Assembly: GCF_004193775.1 (NCBI RefSeq)
Contig: NC_041019.1
Span: 1,681,501 to 1,745,500, forward strand
Source: Glycine soja
Lineage: Eukaryota; Streptophyta; Magnoliopsida; Fabales; Fabaceae
Direction: 5' to 3'
Length of the DNA: 64,000 bases
The position numbers and the translations under genes are program-made. This document shows, one piece after another, positions 46,301-59,080 of this stretch. Below the pieces are notes generated by a model. The model made no database searches. It was not told the origin of the DNA and was given only the letters and a program-made list of their open reading frames with translations. Positions within the stretch are counted from its first letter, which is position 1; every line of letters starts with the position of its first letter.

Positions 46301-49190
46301 GTAAACACGAAAAAAAAAACTTAGCCAATCATCGATACAGTACAAATAATAAATTAAAATGCAATTTTTTTCTTGTTCTTATTTTTTTCTTTATTTCTCT
46401 TAAACTAGATACTATCGAATCCATTCTATTTCTTATCTATTTCCATTATTCTACTTCTCACTTATTTTCATTACTTTATTCCTTTCTTTTATGTTTCTAT
46501 CCACTTTATTTATCACCTATTTCTTTCTTTCTTACCGAATACTAAACAAGCCTTGTGATCCGAAAGCCCGAAACAATCATTTTTTTATGAAACAGCTTAC
46601 ACTCTGGTGGTGTGTTGTGTAAAGTTAAATAAGCTTTTTAAAAAATGGTAAATAACCGTTTCATATATTATTCAAATAAATAAATGGCTAAAATTGAATC
46701 ATTCTCCGTATATAATGACCACCCATTTATTTTATTAATATATCTAACAATTATTTTTAACTCCATATAGGCATTTTTGACCCTCATCTTAAAACTCACC
46801 TCAAGAAATATATAGTTATTTTAATTAAATTAGTACTCAACTTCAAATTAATTATTAGACAAGTGTTGTTTTTTAACCATTTATCAAATTAGGAACTTTA
46901 TGTCACGTTATCCTAAAATCGTTACATAAATTTTTAATGTCACCATACAATTTTTTAGAAGAAAAATTTGTCTGAAACCCATATGACATGGGATGCATTA
47001 GTCAAAGTAACACTTCCTAAATCATCAACTTAGTTAGTGGCATGCAACATGGCGTTAACCTATTTTTTTTTTCTAGAAAAAAAAAAACATATAAATATCA
47101 CCAGCTGATGTCGCGCCACCTTCAACGCCCAGCCCAGTGTAGGCGCACTATGAAATCAATGCAGTCAGTTTTGTCATGTCAGACTTGCAAGAAAATCTCC
47201 AAAATTATATCACACTTAATAAATTTTATAAAGTATTATGCATAATATTTTTTTAAAGTTATTATGCATAGTATCTTAAAAGTTTCATTACCACTATTTT
47301 TCATTAGATAAACTTATTTAATACTTTGTGTAGGCTCATATATAACCAAAAAGTAATCTTGAATGTTAGATTTAAATATAAATAAATTTATTTTATCTTA
47401 TTTTATTTTAATAATTTTTTTATTCATGATGAAAGATATTGTAAAAATAATTTTATTTTCCCTTTGAGATTAAAAAAAATTAAATGATATGAACCAACTT
47501 TTAATTAATATGAAATTAGTTATTTTTATTTATATATAACTTTAGATAACATATTTTTACTCAAAAGACTAAATTAGGTGGGAATGATGGTCAGATTAAG
47601 TGTTGTGGAATTATTGAAGTCTTATATTCAAAGTCCTAACTTATAACTATATTAAATACTTAAATTTTTTTTATCATCTATAACCATCATATTCAATTCT
47701 AAAAGAATTGTTTCTAGTAAAAAAAATCCGTGACTCAGAAAAAAAACATTACTTGGGTTGATTTTTGTAGCATCTAATATAATTAGGTGTTGACTCTAAT
47801 TTTTATTTTGACGGAAGAAAGTTCAGAATGACGAGAAAGTGTTGAAGCAATATTGGTTGTCGACTTGTCGTGTCTGAGACGTGTACGTGTACCTTCCTTA
47901 CCTAAAAAATGACAATTAAAAAGTGTTTATTCGGGACGCGCTTAACCAACTTCACAATTTTTTAAGTACCACTCCGGGTGCTATGTTACATGGGCGTCAT
48001 TCTATTTTTTTTTTCTTTTTAACTAAGAAAAATTAGTATTTTAACCAATTATATAATTGTGAGATTAAATATTTAAAATATATAATTAAAATTTATAATA
48101 AATAAATTTTTTTAAATATATTAATTATATTTGTATTTATAATGAATAATTTATATAGTAATACAAATTATTTTTAGTTATTGATATTAAAAATACAGAT
48201 GAAAAAAATATATTGAAAGAGATGAAAGGTTGAGAATTTTTTTAAAAATATTGTTATTGAAAAATTATTAGAAAAATTCATTGAAGAATAGTTTTAAAAA
48301 AATTCTCATTCAAGATAATTATTCTTATATATATAAATTTATAAATGATTTCATGTAATACGAAAAATTGTTAATCCACATGACAATCTTAGCGAAGTGG
48401 CAAAACTGCCTTGGTAAAAAATTTTCATAAGATAATCCCTTTTAAATAATTAATTTGTAATTAATATTGTGTCATCCTCGTTACCTTCTGTTCATTTAGC
48501 TTTAAGAACAAATTTATGTTTCGCATCACGTAACGTGTGTGTTTGGAAGCGTTGAAACCACATTTAATGAAAGAAAAAAAAAAAAACATATTCTAAGACA
48601 CAAGCAACAAAAGGAAGGTTTCTTTAACGTCAGTTAGGTTGAGATAAATGCGTACGCAAAAACAGTTAAATGATTAGCTTTTAGAAAAAGTTAGAGGTTA
48701 TAAGAAAACATAGGGAAATGTCACTAATTTGTTATACTTTCAATAATCAAGATGTTAGTTTTCTCTTTCAAAAACATATTAACTTGTTCTCTAATTACCA
48801 TTTTTAATTTTTAACTACATTTATTATAAATACTTTAGTGAAAAACTCATAGCAGCTATTCCAGTTCTGTTCATGTAAATATCGTAGAAGATAATTGCAT
48901 TTTTTTCCTTTTCTTTTTCTAAAACAAGAAACGTGTGAGGAATCTTAAGAATTAAGATGCTAATTTAAAAAGTTGCTGAGTTAGAGCATAAAAGTTCAAA
49001 TAAAAAATAAATGAATAGACAAACTATTAAATTATTAATAGCCTTAGCCTTGAATCTGATGCAGACGTGTATGGCAATGGACATAGAAGCATTAAATAGG
49101 CCTCGTTACATTCAAGTTTCAACCAAATTGGCAGGGAAAATCCTCTGATACTGTTGTTTTCCTGAAACCATCACAATTTGTTTCTCAATC

Positions 49191-51180
49191 ATGTCAACCT
49201 CATCCTCTTCCCAAAGCCTCAAAATTGGCATAGTTGGATTCGGCAACTTTGGCCAGTTTCTGGCCAAGACAATGATAAAACAAGGCCACACTCTCACAGC
49301 AACTTCTCGATCTGATTACTCTGAACTTTGTCTCCAAATGGGCATCCATTTTTTCAGGTAAGTCAAACCAAACCAAACCATGCATAAATACATACACACT
49401 TGCACCATTTTGCTGGAAATCCCACGTGGATCAGTGATATAGTCAAAATAGTGTATATAAATAGAGAACAATTTTTCACTTACGAGCTGATTTTGTGAAG
49501 TTAAAGTCTAAAGGCAAATTCTAAGACATTTCATGTTCCGTATGTCAAACATTGCGCAGGGATGTCAGCGCATTCCTTACCGCGGACATAGATGTCATAG
49601 TGTTGTGCACATCGATATTATCGCTATCCGAGGTTGTCGGGTCAATGCCACTCACCTCCCTGAAGCGACCAACGCTCTTTGTTGATGTTCTTTCTGTCAA
49701 AGAGCACCCAAGAGAGCTTCTACTGCGAGAGTTGCCAGAGGATTCGGACATACTCTGCACGCACCCAATGTTTGGTCCTCAGACTGCCAAGAATGGATGG
49801 ACAGATCACACTTTCATGTATGACAAAGTTCGGATAAGAGACGAAGCTACCTGCTCTAATTTCATCCAAATTTTTGCTACTGAGGTAGGTTAATATCCTT
49901 TGTCAATACCCACCAATCACGAAAGAAGAAAGAATCATTTTTTTTTTTTTTTTTTGCATTGGACCAGTTTAATTATGTTAATCAAGAAGAAAGAAACAGA
50001 GAGGGTGGAAGCTAAGTAACTTCTGACGTTTGCATTTGATAAATCAAGATACAAGATAAATCTATGTTGTAAAAAATATAAGTCTCAGTCCCACATCTAG
50101 CAGAGGTAAGGATTACCATCACCTTACCCTTATAAGTTATTTGTTGGTTTGAGTTAGGCCTAAATTTAAACTTACAAAGTATCAAAGGTAGCTTATCTTG
50201 GATCTATTAATAGGTCACTTATCATATTACCTACACACAAAACCCAATAATGTGGACCGTGAGAGGGTGTATTGAGAAATATCAACACGTTGATTTTGAG
50301 AGGTTAAGCTAGGCCAAGCCCAAATTGAAAGAATCTAAGCATACAATCCTACAGCCAAGGTTATAGAACCTCAACGTCATTATTGAAAACAAATGCATAT
50401 TAAACAATTCAATCTTCAATTCTCCCCTGGACTGAGTTTGAACTAATTCTTCATAAGTTTGGACCATTGTTGCTTGGTTTACAAAAGAATCACAAAAATC
50501 AGTTGTGAATGCCTTACATTTATGATTCATCCGGGGTACATCTATTTCACTGTGTTTTGTTACTTTTGTATTACGCAGGGTTGCAAGATGGTACAGATGT
50601 CCTGTGAGGAACATGACAGAGCAGCTGCTAAGAGCCAATTTATCACTCACACAATTGGCAGGTATGCAGCTTCCTACATATCTAATAAACCATTGAGAAG
50701 CACTAATATAAATGCTCACTAGATGTAACTTTTGGCTGCTTCTTGATCAGGACACTGGGAGAAATGGATATTCAATCCACACCTATTGACACTAAGGGCT
50801 TCGAGACACTTGTTAAATTGGTAAAGAGTTGTTAACATTTCCCCTACTTTCTCTAAAAAAATTCCTTTATATGTGGTTATGTATCATATGGAAAAGTTAC
50901 TTGCAGAAGGAGACGATGATGAGAAATAGTTTTGATTTGTATAGTGGATTATTCGTGTATAACAGATTCGCCAGACAAGAGGTAATGGAACTGCCAACGA
51001 AATGCTTATTTACTTTTAAATTCCATTTTAAAGCACTGAACCAAGTACCCCAAGATAGACTCATGAATTGTGAAAAATATGCAGCTGGAAAACCTTGAAC
51101 ATGCCTTGCACAAAGTCAAAGAAACGCTGATGATACAAAGGACGAATGGGGAGCAGGGTCATAAAAGAACTGAAAGTTGA
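49191..51180 (+). CDS. PDH1: Cytosolic prephenate dehydrogenase (legume PDH, TyrA family)
   Basis: Six exons (49191-49357, 49560-49884, 50579-50661, 50751-50820, 50907-50981, 51085-51180) encode 271 aa. The enzyme oxidatively decarboxylates prephenate to 4-hydroxyphenylpyruvate with NADP+, in tyrosine synthesis. Seen: the Rossmann motif GIVGFGNFGQF at residues 13-23 right after a short Ser-rich start, so no plastid transit peptide; THPMFGPQ at 123-130 with His124; the catalytic His188 in THTIGR; and Asn222 in RNSFDLYSGLF. In plant arogenate dehydrogenases this last site is Asp. Asn gives prephenate preference and loss of tyrosine feedback in legume PDHs (established for soybean and Medicago enzymes; numbering matches). 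It corresponds to soybean GmPDH1 (recalled as Glyma18g02650). Convergent with the RETICULATA-RELATED gene. Intron 2 carries a possible TRIM remnant. Confidence 0.94.
50064..50345 (+). mobile_element. Possible TRIM-type retrotransposon remnant in PDH intron 2
   Basis: TGTTG..GTCTCAGTCCCACATC (about 50064-50100), then TTGAGTTAGGCCTAAATTTA and AAAGTATCAAAGG (compare the TGGTATCAGAGC primer-binding type) look like an LTR and PBS. The purine stretch GTGAGAGGG followed by TGTATTGAGAAATATCA (from about 50261) would be a PPT and second LTR start. Strongly decayed, family assignment tentative. Confidence 0.35.
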
Positions 51181-52012
51181 TGCATATTTATTTTGCAAGA
51201 TATTTTCTCTAACTCTCAAATATCCTCCTGCAGTTCCAATTATAAATTACTCTTATTTCAGTTTCCTTTTACCAAAATTGAAGTTCAATTAATAAACCAA
51301 AGAGACTGGTATATGTTCAATCACATGCGATAAAAATGTTCCACGTTCTTGTTCCGAGCAGATTCTTTGTAATTTCATAAAGTTAGAGAAAAGAAAAAAA
51401 AAACAGACATTTAGTCGCCAATGCCTAAAACCATATAATAACTCCACAGTTTGGTTCTCTGAATGAATTCCCTTCATTTTAATCCAAATCTCAACTACCT
51501 CTTCAATTCTAAACAAATAAATTAGAACACTACCAAGTGATCCTCTGGGGTCTTGACATGAGCCTTCTAGTTCTAGCTTTTCAATCAATGTATCTACAGA
51601 GCATGTATTCCATTTTGGATTATAGAGAAATAATGTAAAACTTTTAACCAAATGTTACTGCAAATCTAAAGAAAGTTCATTGCTCCATGATAAATTGATA
51701 ATACTACATAAGATGTACAACTGCTGATTTTATATATCATTTTAACAAGACTTGCCAAGAGATATATCCCTTAAAGCCAAGAGCACTTATGTTTCGATTT
51801 GAGACACCTCTATTTATTCCACTTACATTTGAAAAATAAAAATATTACATTCACCAAACTGGGAAATGGGAAATATCAAAACGTATAGAAGTGAGCCGTG
51901 GAAGGAATTGTAAACAAATTATGACGAAAACCAGAACCTATTCCTACCAGCTTTTCAAGAATAGTACAAAATTACCAAGAAAAAAAAATGATGCAACGTA
52001 TTTTCACCGCAT
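51181..52012. other. Convergent 3' region of PDH and the RETICULATA-RELATED gene
   Basis: Contains both 3' UTRs. No additional coding frame, repeat or motif of note. Confidence 0.5.
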
Positions 52013-55000
52013 TTATTTTTCTCTCTCATCAATGCTGGCTTCTTCTGTTTCGTTGCATAAAATTGCAGAAGGATTCGGAGGATCTGATGCTGATGGCTCT
52101 GTCTTTCTAACTTGTAGGCCAGTAAAGCGCGCTAGGTCAATCCATTGCTGCAGCAACTCACGAAAACAAAAATTTTTAAAACTCCTAGTCAAATTTAGAA
52201 ATGTATGTGCAGATGAATAATTCACATAAAACTAAATTATACTCCATTGGTTTTAAAACAATTGCTACTCTTGATTCTTGAGGTTTTAGTCTGTTTCAAA
52301 TTATGTCACTTTAGAACATGAAGACGACATTGCTTTTTTCTTTGTCTTTTATTGTTTCTCTAACTAAAAATGAAAGCAATGAAAGCAATAATGGCGGAAG
52401 AGGATAATATAGTCAGACGAACTTAGGGTTTCCTTGAAATTAAGAATATTTAATGACTTTATTAATCATAGTAGAAAACATTAAACAATTATTGTGAAAT
52501 GGAAGGGAAGTATATTGCAATATGGCAAAAGCAAATGCTAAAACAGTGTCTTTACAATATTGGCTAAAAAGTCAAAAGAAAAAAGTTATTAGAAAATGTC
52601 ACTAATACATTTCCATTGTGATTTTCAATACATCCCTAATGTAATTTCTAATAAAAGAAATTCTATTATTAATTCCTCAAGACCTTATTACAAATGCTAA
52701 TGAGTTTCCTTAAGACTCTTGTCAAGGGATTAAAAAAATAAAATATATTAAATGAAAAGTAATGTATTACATGTTGTACTTTTCATAAAATGCTCTATAT
52801 TTTTGGCTTAATTATACTTTTGATCTTCTTACTTTTTCAATTTTGTAAACTTTATCCCTCTATTTTTTTTCCACAATTTTGATCTCTAATTATTTTAATT
52901 ATCCATTAACATAACATCCAATATTCGATAAATGTGCTGACATGGCAGTGTAGAAGAGTGTCATGTCAACATGAACGTGTTGACATACTAGCAACACGTT
53001 AACAAGACCCTTTTTTATTCCTTAACAAGCACCTTAATGGCACTCGTTAGCAACACCTTTGTAATATTAAGATGACACGTTGACAAGCGGAAGTTATTTT
53101 CTTTCCTTAACTTGTGATTTATTGTTCCTAGACAAAAGCACAAGCTGACGCAATTATAACTCCTCAAAACACATATTTCCATATTAACACTTGAATGTGA
53201 AATTCACCACTTTAAAAAGAAGGAAAAATTAAATTAGATTTTTGAGAAGAATTATAGTGTTCAACCATAAATAAATGAAATCCACTTACTGACGAGATTG
53301 TGAACATTGAGCATTGAAAGTGAACAAAAGCAGATAGAAGATAAGGAAAAAAAAACTGACCTGGGTTCCCCAATATGAATTGACTGTCCGTGCTACAAAA
53401 GAAAGCATATTTACAAAGAATGTTTGAGAAGCAAACTGTTCAGAAATCCGATGCTCCACTATCCCAGCAATTATCTGCTCAACAAAAATATTATAATTTC
53501 CGTATTAATACAAAATAACAGTTCCAGGCATTAAATGGATGTATATTTGTTGAATATGATATAACCAAAGATGTAGTCACAGAACAATCAAAAATCAATT
53601 TTAAGAAAGAAAGAGCCTTAAATAGTTATTCAGCAAAGTGCAGATGAAGAAGTAGAAAGGAGGAGAAAATTACAAAATCAGATATAATAGATATTATTGA
53701 ACCGAGTAATTTTTTTTCCACGATTACTAACATAATATTTGGTTGGAAAATAATGGAGAGGAAAGGAGGGCAAAGATTTGGAAGGAAAGGGAGAATGGAG
53801 GGGAGTAAAACACCTCCTCTATCAATTTTGGCTCCCTTCGAAAATTGGGAGAATTTGGAGAGGAGAAAGTTTTACATGAATTGGACTAAACTATCCTTAA
53901 TGGTTTTATCCTATTATGAGGATATAATAAATAATAAATTATTTTATTTTCCCTCTTATTTCCTTGTGAACCAAACCAAGTGTTCCTCCCCTCTACTCCC
54001 TTTCTTTGAACAAAATAGATAGTATACGATGTAGTCCAATCTTTCCTATTATGCTTGCTACCCACCATCTACTTCAAACACTGCCTAAGTGGCCCGAAAA
54101 ACATAGTGTACAAATTAGTTATTCAAGACACAGCTGGTCAAGTCCTGCTTTCAAAATGTCTACATGAATTTCCAAATTGTATTTCTGTCCTGCTTCAATA
54201 CTATATATTGGAAAAAAATCAAGGCATCACATAATCAACTATTGAGTATTGAAACATAAACCATCGACGTGACAATATAGAAGCCTTCATTTCCTACAGA
54301 AACTAGGTTCAATCTTCCATGAAGTCTATTGTTACATATTAGTTAAAATGAAAACTTTATGCAACAAACAAGTTCTCTATATACCTGATAACGGAGATTT
54401 GCAGATATTCCAAGAAAGCATGCATATATAAATGCAGTTTTGAGTATTGGGGACCTCATAATCCGTTGTTCAGTGACAACTGCTGGATTAAGGACTTTAC
54501 GAATTGCATATAGAGAATTTGATGAAGCCACAGCTCCTATGCTTGAAATAAATCCAACACTAGCAAGTTTTAAACCACCAAATACAACTGATGCAATCCT
54601 ATGATTGAGATTCCAGTTTATCCCTGCTGGATTCTTTTGAAATGCATTGTCCGGGATGGAGCCAAGAAGTCCCATTAGAGAACCAATGTTGTCGGGTGCT
54701 TTCATCTCATCAGCATATGAAAGGAATGACAAAGTTGGTGCAGGAAGCCACACTGTAAAGAAATCAACAACTGATCCTCTGACAGTGTCCGTAATAACAT
54801 AGTCAATCTCTTGGAAAAAATTTTCTTTCCGCTTTTCATACTGTGCCAATAATGTAGTTGTTATTGATATAGCTTCTTCTATGGCTAATCTGTGCAAGAA
54901 TTTGGGATCTGCCAACAATCTTTCCCTGAATCCCTGTATAAAAAGAACCAGATAGTGAAGGGAACAAAGTGATGAATGATTAAAAGCAGAATGAAGGTTT

Positions 55001-58000
55001 CATTTTCAAATAAAAAATTACCTGGAAACGGTGAGTGAGCTCTGAAATTAGAGGATACTGCTCTAGATCAAAGAAGTTCTGCAATACCTCTGGTGATACT
55101 AAACCAAGATCAATTCCCTTTTGAAGATCCTGAAATTGAAAGGAAAATATTTCCTATGTTCACCACCAATATTGGCACACACTATCCTGTCTAAGGTATG
55201 CACATAAAAGAGTAAACAGATGCATAGAAAAAAGAACTAGAAAGTAGAAACACACTAACTACCTAATCATCAAATGCAAGTATGCAACTAATGTATGCCA
55301 AATTATAGACCAGAGGTACTTTATTTTAAGAGAAAGAAAACAGAAATAACGACCTCATTATCACAATTCACCCATTGGAAAAGTTTTTATGTCCTTAAAT
55401 TATACATTGCTGTGCAATGAATCTTTCCTCAAAAGGAATATGAATTTAAAGGAAAAGAAAGATAGCACAAAGACAGCACTACAAAGTTGCAAGCATTCAA
55501 TTAAAATCCCCCACACCAGTAGGTTGAGCTGCATGATTTGTGTCAATTAATAAAATGCAAAACAGAGATATCAATTAAAGGGATAAGGACCCATTTATTT
55601 AAGCTTTTAAAAAAATATTTAAAAAAAAAAAAAAAAAAAAAAAGAGGGCGAGCCCTGGTGCAGCGGTAAAGTTGTGCCTTGGTGACTTGTTGGTCATGGG
55701 TTCGAATCCGAAAACAGCTTCTTTGCATATGCAAGGGTAAGGCTGCGTACAACATCCCTCCCCCATACCTTCTTCTTGCGAAGAGCCTTGGTGACTTGTT
55801 GGTCATGGGTTCGAATCCGGAAACAGTCTCTTTGCATATGCAAGGGTAAGGCTGCGTACAATATCCCTCCCCCATATCTTCGCATAGCAAAGAGCCTCTG
55901 GGCAATGGGGTACGAAAAGAAAAGAAAGAAATGTAAAGTTATTTTATTTGGTTACAATAATTAAAAAATGTACTTTATATTATAAAAAGTAGTTATAATT
56001 TTGACTTTTTTTCAGCTGCTACTCAAAGTAGCTTCTGAAAATAATCATATAGATAGATAGATTCTGATTTTTTTTCTAAAAAAAAACTTAAACAAACACA
56101 CTAAGAAATTTTAGAAGTGATTTTTCATGAAAAAAGTTGAAACAAATGGGCTCTAAAATGCTCCTGAAATGCCAAAGTTAATTGCATACAAAAAAAATAA
56201 TCAATAGGTACTGGCACAAGACACCTAGTAATATGCGAAATCTCTTATGTTTGTATCACCAAAATGGACAATGAGAGGACATAACAACAACAACACCACC
56301 AAAACCTTATCCCACTAGGAATGAGAGGACATAAAGGGCTAAAAATTGGAAGGAGGGTCTACGGGGCAAGAAGATTAACAGTCAAACAAATTAGTAACTG
56401 TAATTGTTGGTTTACCTGTGGGAGGGCATCTCGCCTCCGCCCAGCAGCATTCATAACCCGAGCAATCTCAGCACGGTCAAAGCAATTTCTACTACAGGGT
56501 CTCGCAGCAGAATACCACAAAAAATCAGCAACAGGAACTTCTCCTTCTCTGCGAATGAATTGTCTTTCAGGGTCAAGTAATATAACTGCATGGTTTTTCT
56601 TTTGTATTTTTCCTGAAATTCTTGCTGGCACTCCAGTTCCTCTAGATCCATATGTAACATGGCTTGCACCAGTGACAACTATTAACATACCAGTGACCCC
56701 TCCATCAAGCACATTTTGTAAGACAATCTGGGACATAGAATACTCATCAACAACTCGAGCCTGTGCAGAAAGGTATGAGCTTGGACCAAAAGGAATAGAC
56801 AGATTTTGAGTACTATCAACAGAAGATCTGCGTGAGATAGAAGTAAAGCCAGATATGAAGCCTGAACCAGCTGGAGGTGCATATAGTTTACGTTCATCCT
56901 TTGTAAGCCCACGAATTCCTTCTGCTTGGACAGTTCTTAAGATCTGTTGATGAGAAAAGTTCAAGTCTTAATTGTCATCTTTATGTGTCTTGACCTAACA
57001 ATACAAGAACTGAGCCTAATCCTACAAGGTGGTGTTGGCTAGATGGATCAAATGAAACCTTTTAGCTCTATCAAAAACCAAAATTGCAATAAAGTTTCTC
57101 AGGTTGCCCTCTACCCTTTCAACAGATTATATTCCTTTCTCATATCTTGACATGATCAAACTACTTGAGGCAACTTTTCATAATCATATCCTCAATTTTT
57201 TTATGTTTAACTTTCAGTTTAATATGGGAAGGAATCTTTGAGGATTATGTGTTTATTTCCAATTCAGGGTCTGTTCTTTGTAGACTAGATTTTTCTAGTC
57301 CTAACGCAACCAAAATCCTTAAGGGCAACTTTTTACAGCACATAGCTTTTGCACTTATTGGAAGTCAATTTGACAAGCACCAACAAGTATATACTATACT
57401 ACTCCCTCCATTCCAAAATAATTGTTGTCCTAAATTGTTTTACACAGACCAAGAAAAAACAATAGATAGATGAAAGAGAGTTGTAGTTTTACAAAGTTAA
57501 TCTTATATCATCATTGATTCATTTATAGATTTTGTTTCCATCATTAATATTATAAGGAATATACGTGAAAAAATGTAATTAAATATTATATTCAAAACTA
57601 AAATAACAATTATTTTGGAATAATTTTTTTTTTCTTATACGACAATTATAATGGGACAGAGGGAGTAACATTTTTCCGTTGCTCCTAATTATAGCCACAC
57701 CACAACCATAATTTTCAGAGACAAAATAAACATTTGAAAGATCAACATGAGTTTGGATGAAATTTATGCATACCTTCAGTGGTGTACCACAAGCAACAAG
57801 ATGAATTCCATTTTCGCGACAGTAGCTCAGAATAGGTTCATACTCCTGCCATCTTTGAGGCGGCCAATGCAACGTGTAAGACTTCAAGGTGTCTCCATCT
57901 ATCCTGCCATGAAAGTCAAGTTTCAGGACAAGTAATGCAGAATTATGGAAAAGCAATCTGACTAAGACAAAAGAGCTTCAGAGATTAACAGAAAATAGTG

Positions 58001-58952
58001 AGCCAGAAAAAAGATTGGGAGACAGAAATTGGTCGCCAACAAAAAGTTGTCTCTTTTATAATTTTTAATTGAAATTTTCTTAATTTAGCTAACATGACTT
58101 TCTACGGCCACAATTGCGTTTGCAGACACTTAAAAAACTTGATGTTGCAGCAAAAATCACGTTTTATTTATTATTGATGTCAATTATTTAACAGTTTTAT
58201 GTTAGGTTTAATAACAGTAGGTTGATGCAAGAGGCTAAACATTAATCAGAAATTGAAAGGCAGTGTTATTACTTCTTATCCATATACTGATTGAGCGGTT
58301 CCTGAATATTAGCGGGAAAAACTTCAAGCGCCAGAGACAATAGTTTTTCCTTCTCCAAACAGCGCCTATGCAAATTCTTCACAATCTCAAGCTCCAATTC
58401 CCTATCGTCTCGAACCGGAACTTGCTCTGCTTCACCTAAATACACCACTCGAGCATTCATCAACTTCTCCCACACTTTCCCTTTCTCTTTCCCTATCGCC
58501 AACGGTTCTCCTATCACCGTCGCGTCGTAAATCCTCGAAGTTATCACTTCCTCCTCCTCCTTCTTCTTCGGCGGCTCCTCCGGCTTCGGCGCCGAAGCCA
58601 GAGGAGATTCCGCTGCCTTCTCCTCCGCCCTCGCCGTCGCCGCCGAGAGCAGGATTGATGCGCCGGCGACTAAGAACGGCGCCATCAGCACGCCGCGCCG
58701 GCTGCTCCGAGCTCGAGTATCGCCGTCGCCGTCAGAACCACCGGGATTCGAGGCGGCGGTGACGCGAGTCGCGTGGCAGACGGAAAGGCTGACGCGGCGG
58801 CGTTTGGCGGTCGAGACGCGGCGGAATTCGAGGCCTCCGGGGGCGTCATGAGGAGGGTCCGGTGGCGCGGCACGTGCGGCAGTGGCGCCGCGGAAGTAAG
58901 GCACGTGCGGGAGACGAGTGACGAAAGAAGAAGCCGGAGTGTGGGGCTTCAT
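52013..58952 (-). CDS. RETICULATA-RELATED 5/6-like plastid protein (ChaN/Tiki-like plus DUF3411)
   Basis: Seven exons in transcription order: 58952-58273, 57903-57774, 56943-56416, 55129-55022, 54933-54385, 53474-53361, 52147-52013. All are in phase and encode 747 aa, close to Arabidopsis RER5/RER6. The first about 65 residues (Ser/Thr/Arg/Ala-rich, few acidic) look like a chloroplast transit peptide, followed by a hydrophobic stretch ([20 protein letters not shown]). Residues about 140-400 are the haem-uptake/Tiki-like ChaN domain ([39 protein letters not shown]). Residues about 450-690 are the RETICULATA domain with several membrane segments ([38 protein letters not shown]). Members sit in the plastid envelope or thylakoid and affect leaf mesophyll development; the biochemical role is unknown. 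Exon 1 is GC-rich. Introns 2, 3, 5 and 6 hold transposon fragments. Confidence 0.93.
52239..52515. mobile_element. Possible degenerate MITE in RER intron 6
   Basis: TATACTCCATTGGTTTTAAA at the left is similar to the reverse complement of the right end ATGGAAGGGAAGTATA. The spacing and the CTTTTATTGTTTCTCT-type interior fit a decayed Stowaway-like element. Termini are imperfect. Confidence 0.35.
52800..53090. repeat. Repetitive-looking segment in RER intron 6
   Basis: GGCTTAATTATACTTTTGAT followed by CAATTTTGATCTCTAATTAT and tandem-like TGACATGGCA/TGTCATGTCA words resembles a phrase found repeatedly in legume genomes. This is pattern recall; family not determined. Confidence 0.3.
53735..54015. 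mobile_element. Possible foldback/MITE element in RER intron 5
   Basis: A purine-rich left arm (TTTGGTTGGAAAATAATGGA, then GGAGGGGAG words) faces a pyrimidine-rich right arm (CCTCCCCTCTACTCCCTTTC) and AACCAAACCAAG, giving a loose terminal inverted repeat. An open frame of 89 codons here is a by-product of the purine-rich arm. Confidence 0.45.
55644..55914 (+). mobile_element. Au-type tRNA-derived SINE with an internal tandem duplication, in RER intron 3
   Basis: The head GAGGGCGAGCCCTGGTGCAG contains the pol III A box TGGTGCAGCGG (55656-55666). The B box GGTTCGAATCC occurs at 55699-55709 and again, identically, at 55808-55818. The stretch from GCCTTGGTGACTTG through GGTAAGGCTGCGTACAA is repeated with a 109-bp period (starting 55676 and 55785). 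The body matches what I recall of the plant Au SINE (TGCAAGGGTAAGGCTGCGTA is diagnostic). An A-run (about 55617-55643) precedes it. It lies antisense to the host gene. Identification is firm; insertion boundaries and target duplication were not resolved. Confidence 0.85.
57400..57667. mobile_element. Stowaway-like MITE in RER intron 2
   Basis: Left terminus TACTCCCTCCATTCCAAAAT and right terminus ATAATGGGACAGAGGGAGTA are good terminal inverted repeats with TA at the outer edges. The 268-bp element shares interior words (TTGTTTTACA-AGACCAAGAAAA; GTTTTACAAAGTTAATCT) with the MITE in alpha-SNAP intron 8, so both belong to one family. No coding capacity. Confidence 0.85.
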
Positions 58953-59080
58953 TAGTTTCGTTGGCTTCAGTCTGGCCTTATCATCAACCGCAACAAGGTT
59001 TAAGTTTTGTCAGTTCACTTTTTTCAACTGCCACACAAAACACGAAGATTCCTTTATTTTCAGCATTACAAGATTCCATA

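Larger units (their letters stand above)
42947..49190. other. 6.2-kb repeat-rich spacer between CHX and prephenate dehydrogenase
   Basis: Very AT-rich. Holds the three-copy tandem repeat (44424-44922), adjacent AT and AAT microsatellites (45009-45112), and a pair of diverged repeats near 46162-46300. A 116-codon open frame at 43623-43973 lacks ATG and matches no family I recognise. No credible gene was seen. Confidence 0.55.

Noticed and set aside
53753..54022. 89-codon frame [14 protein letters not shown]...
   Set aside because: Low-complexity purine-rich arm of a probable foldback element within an intron of the gene on the other strand.
55676..55905. tRNA gene suggested by GGTTCGAATCC
   Set aside because: No tRNA cloverleaf can be completed; the B box belongs to a SINE. 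Overlapping open frames there are artefacts of the repeated SINE body.
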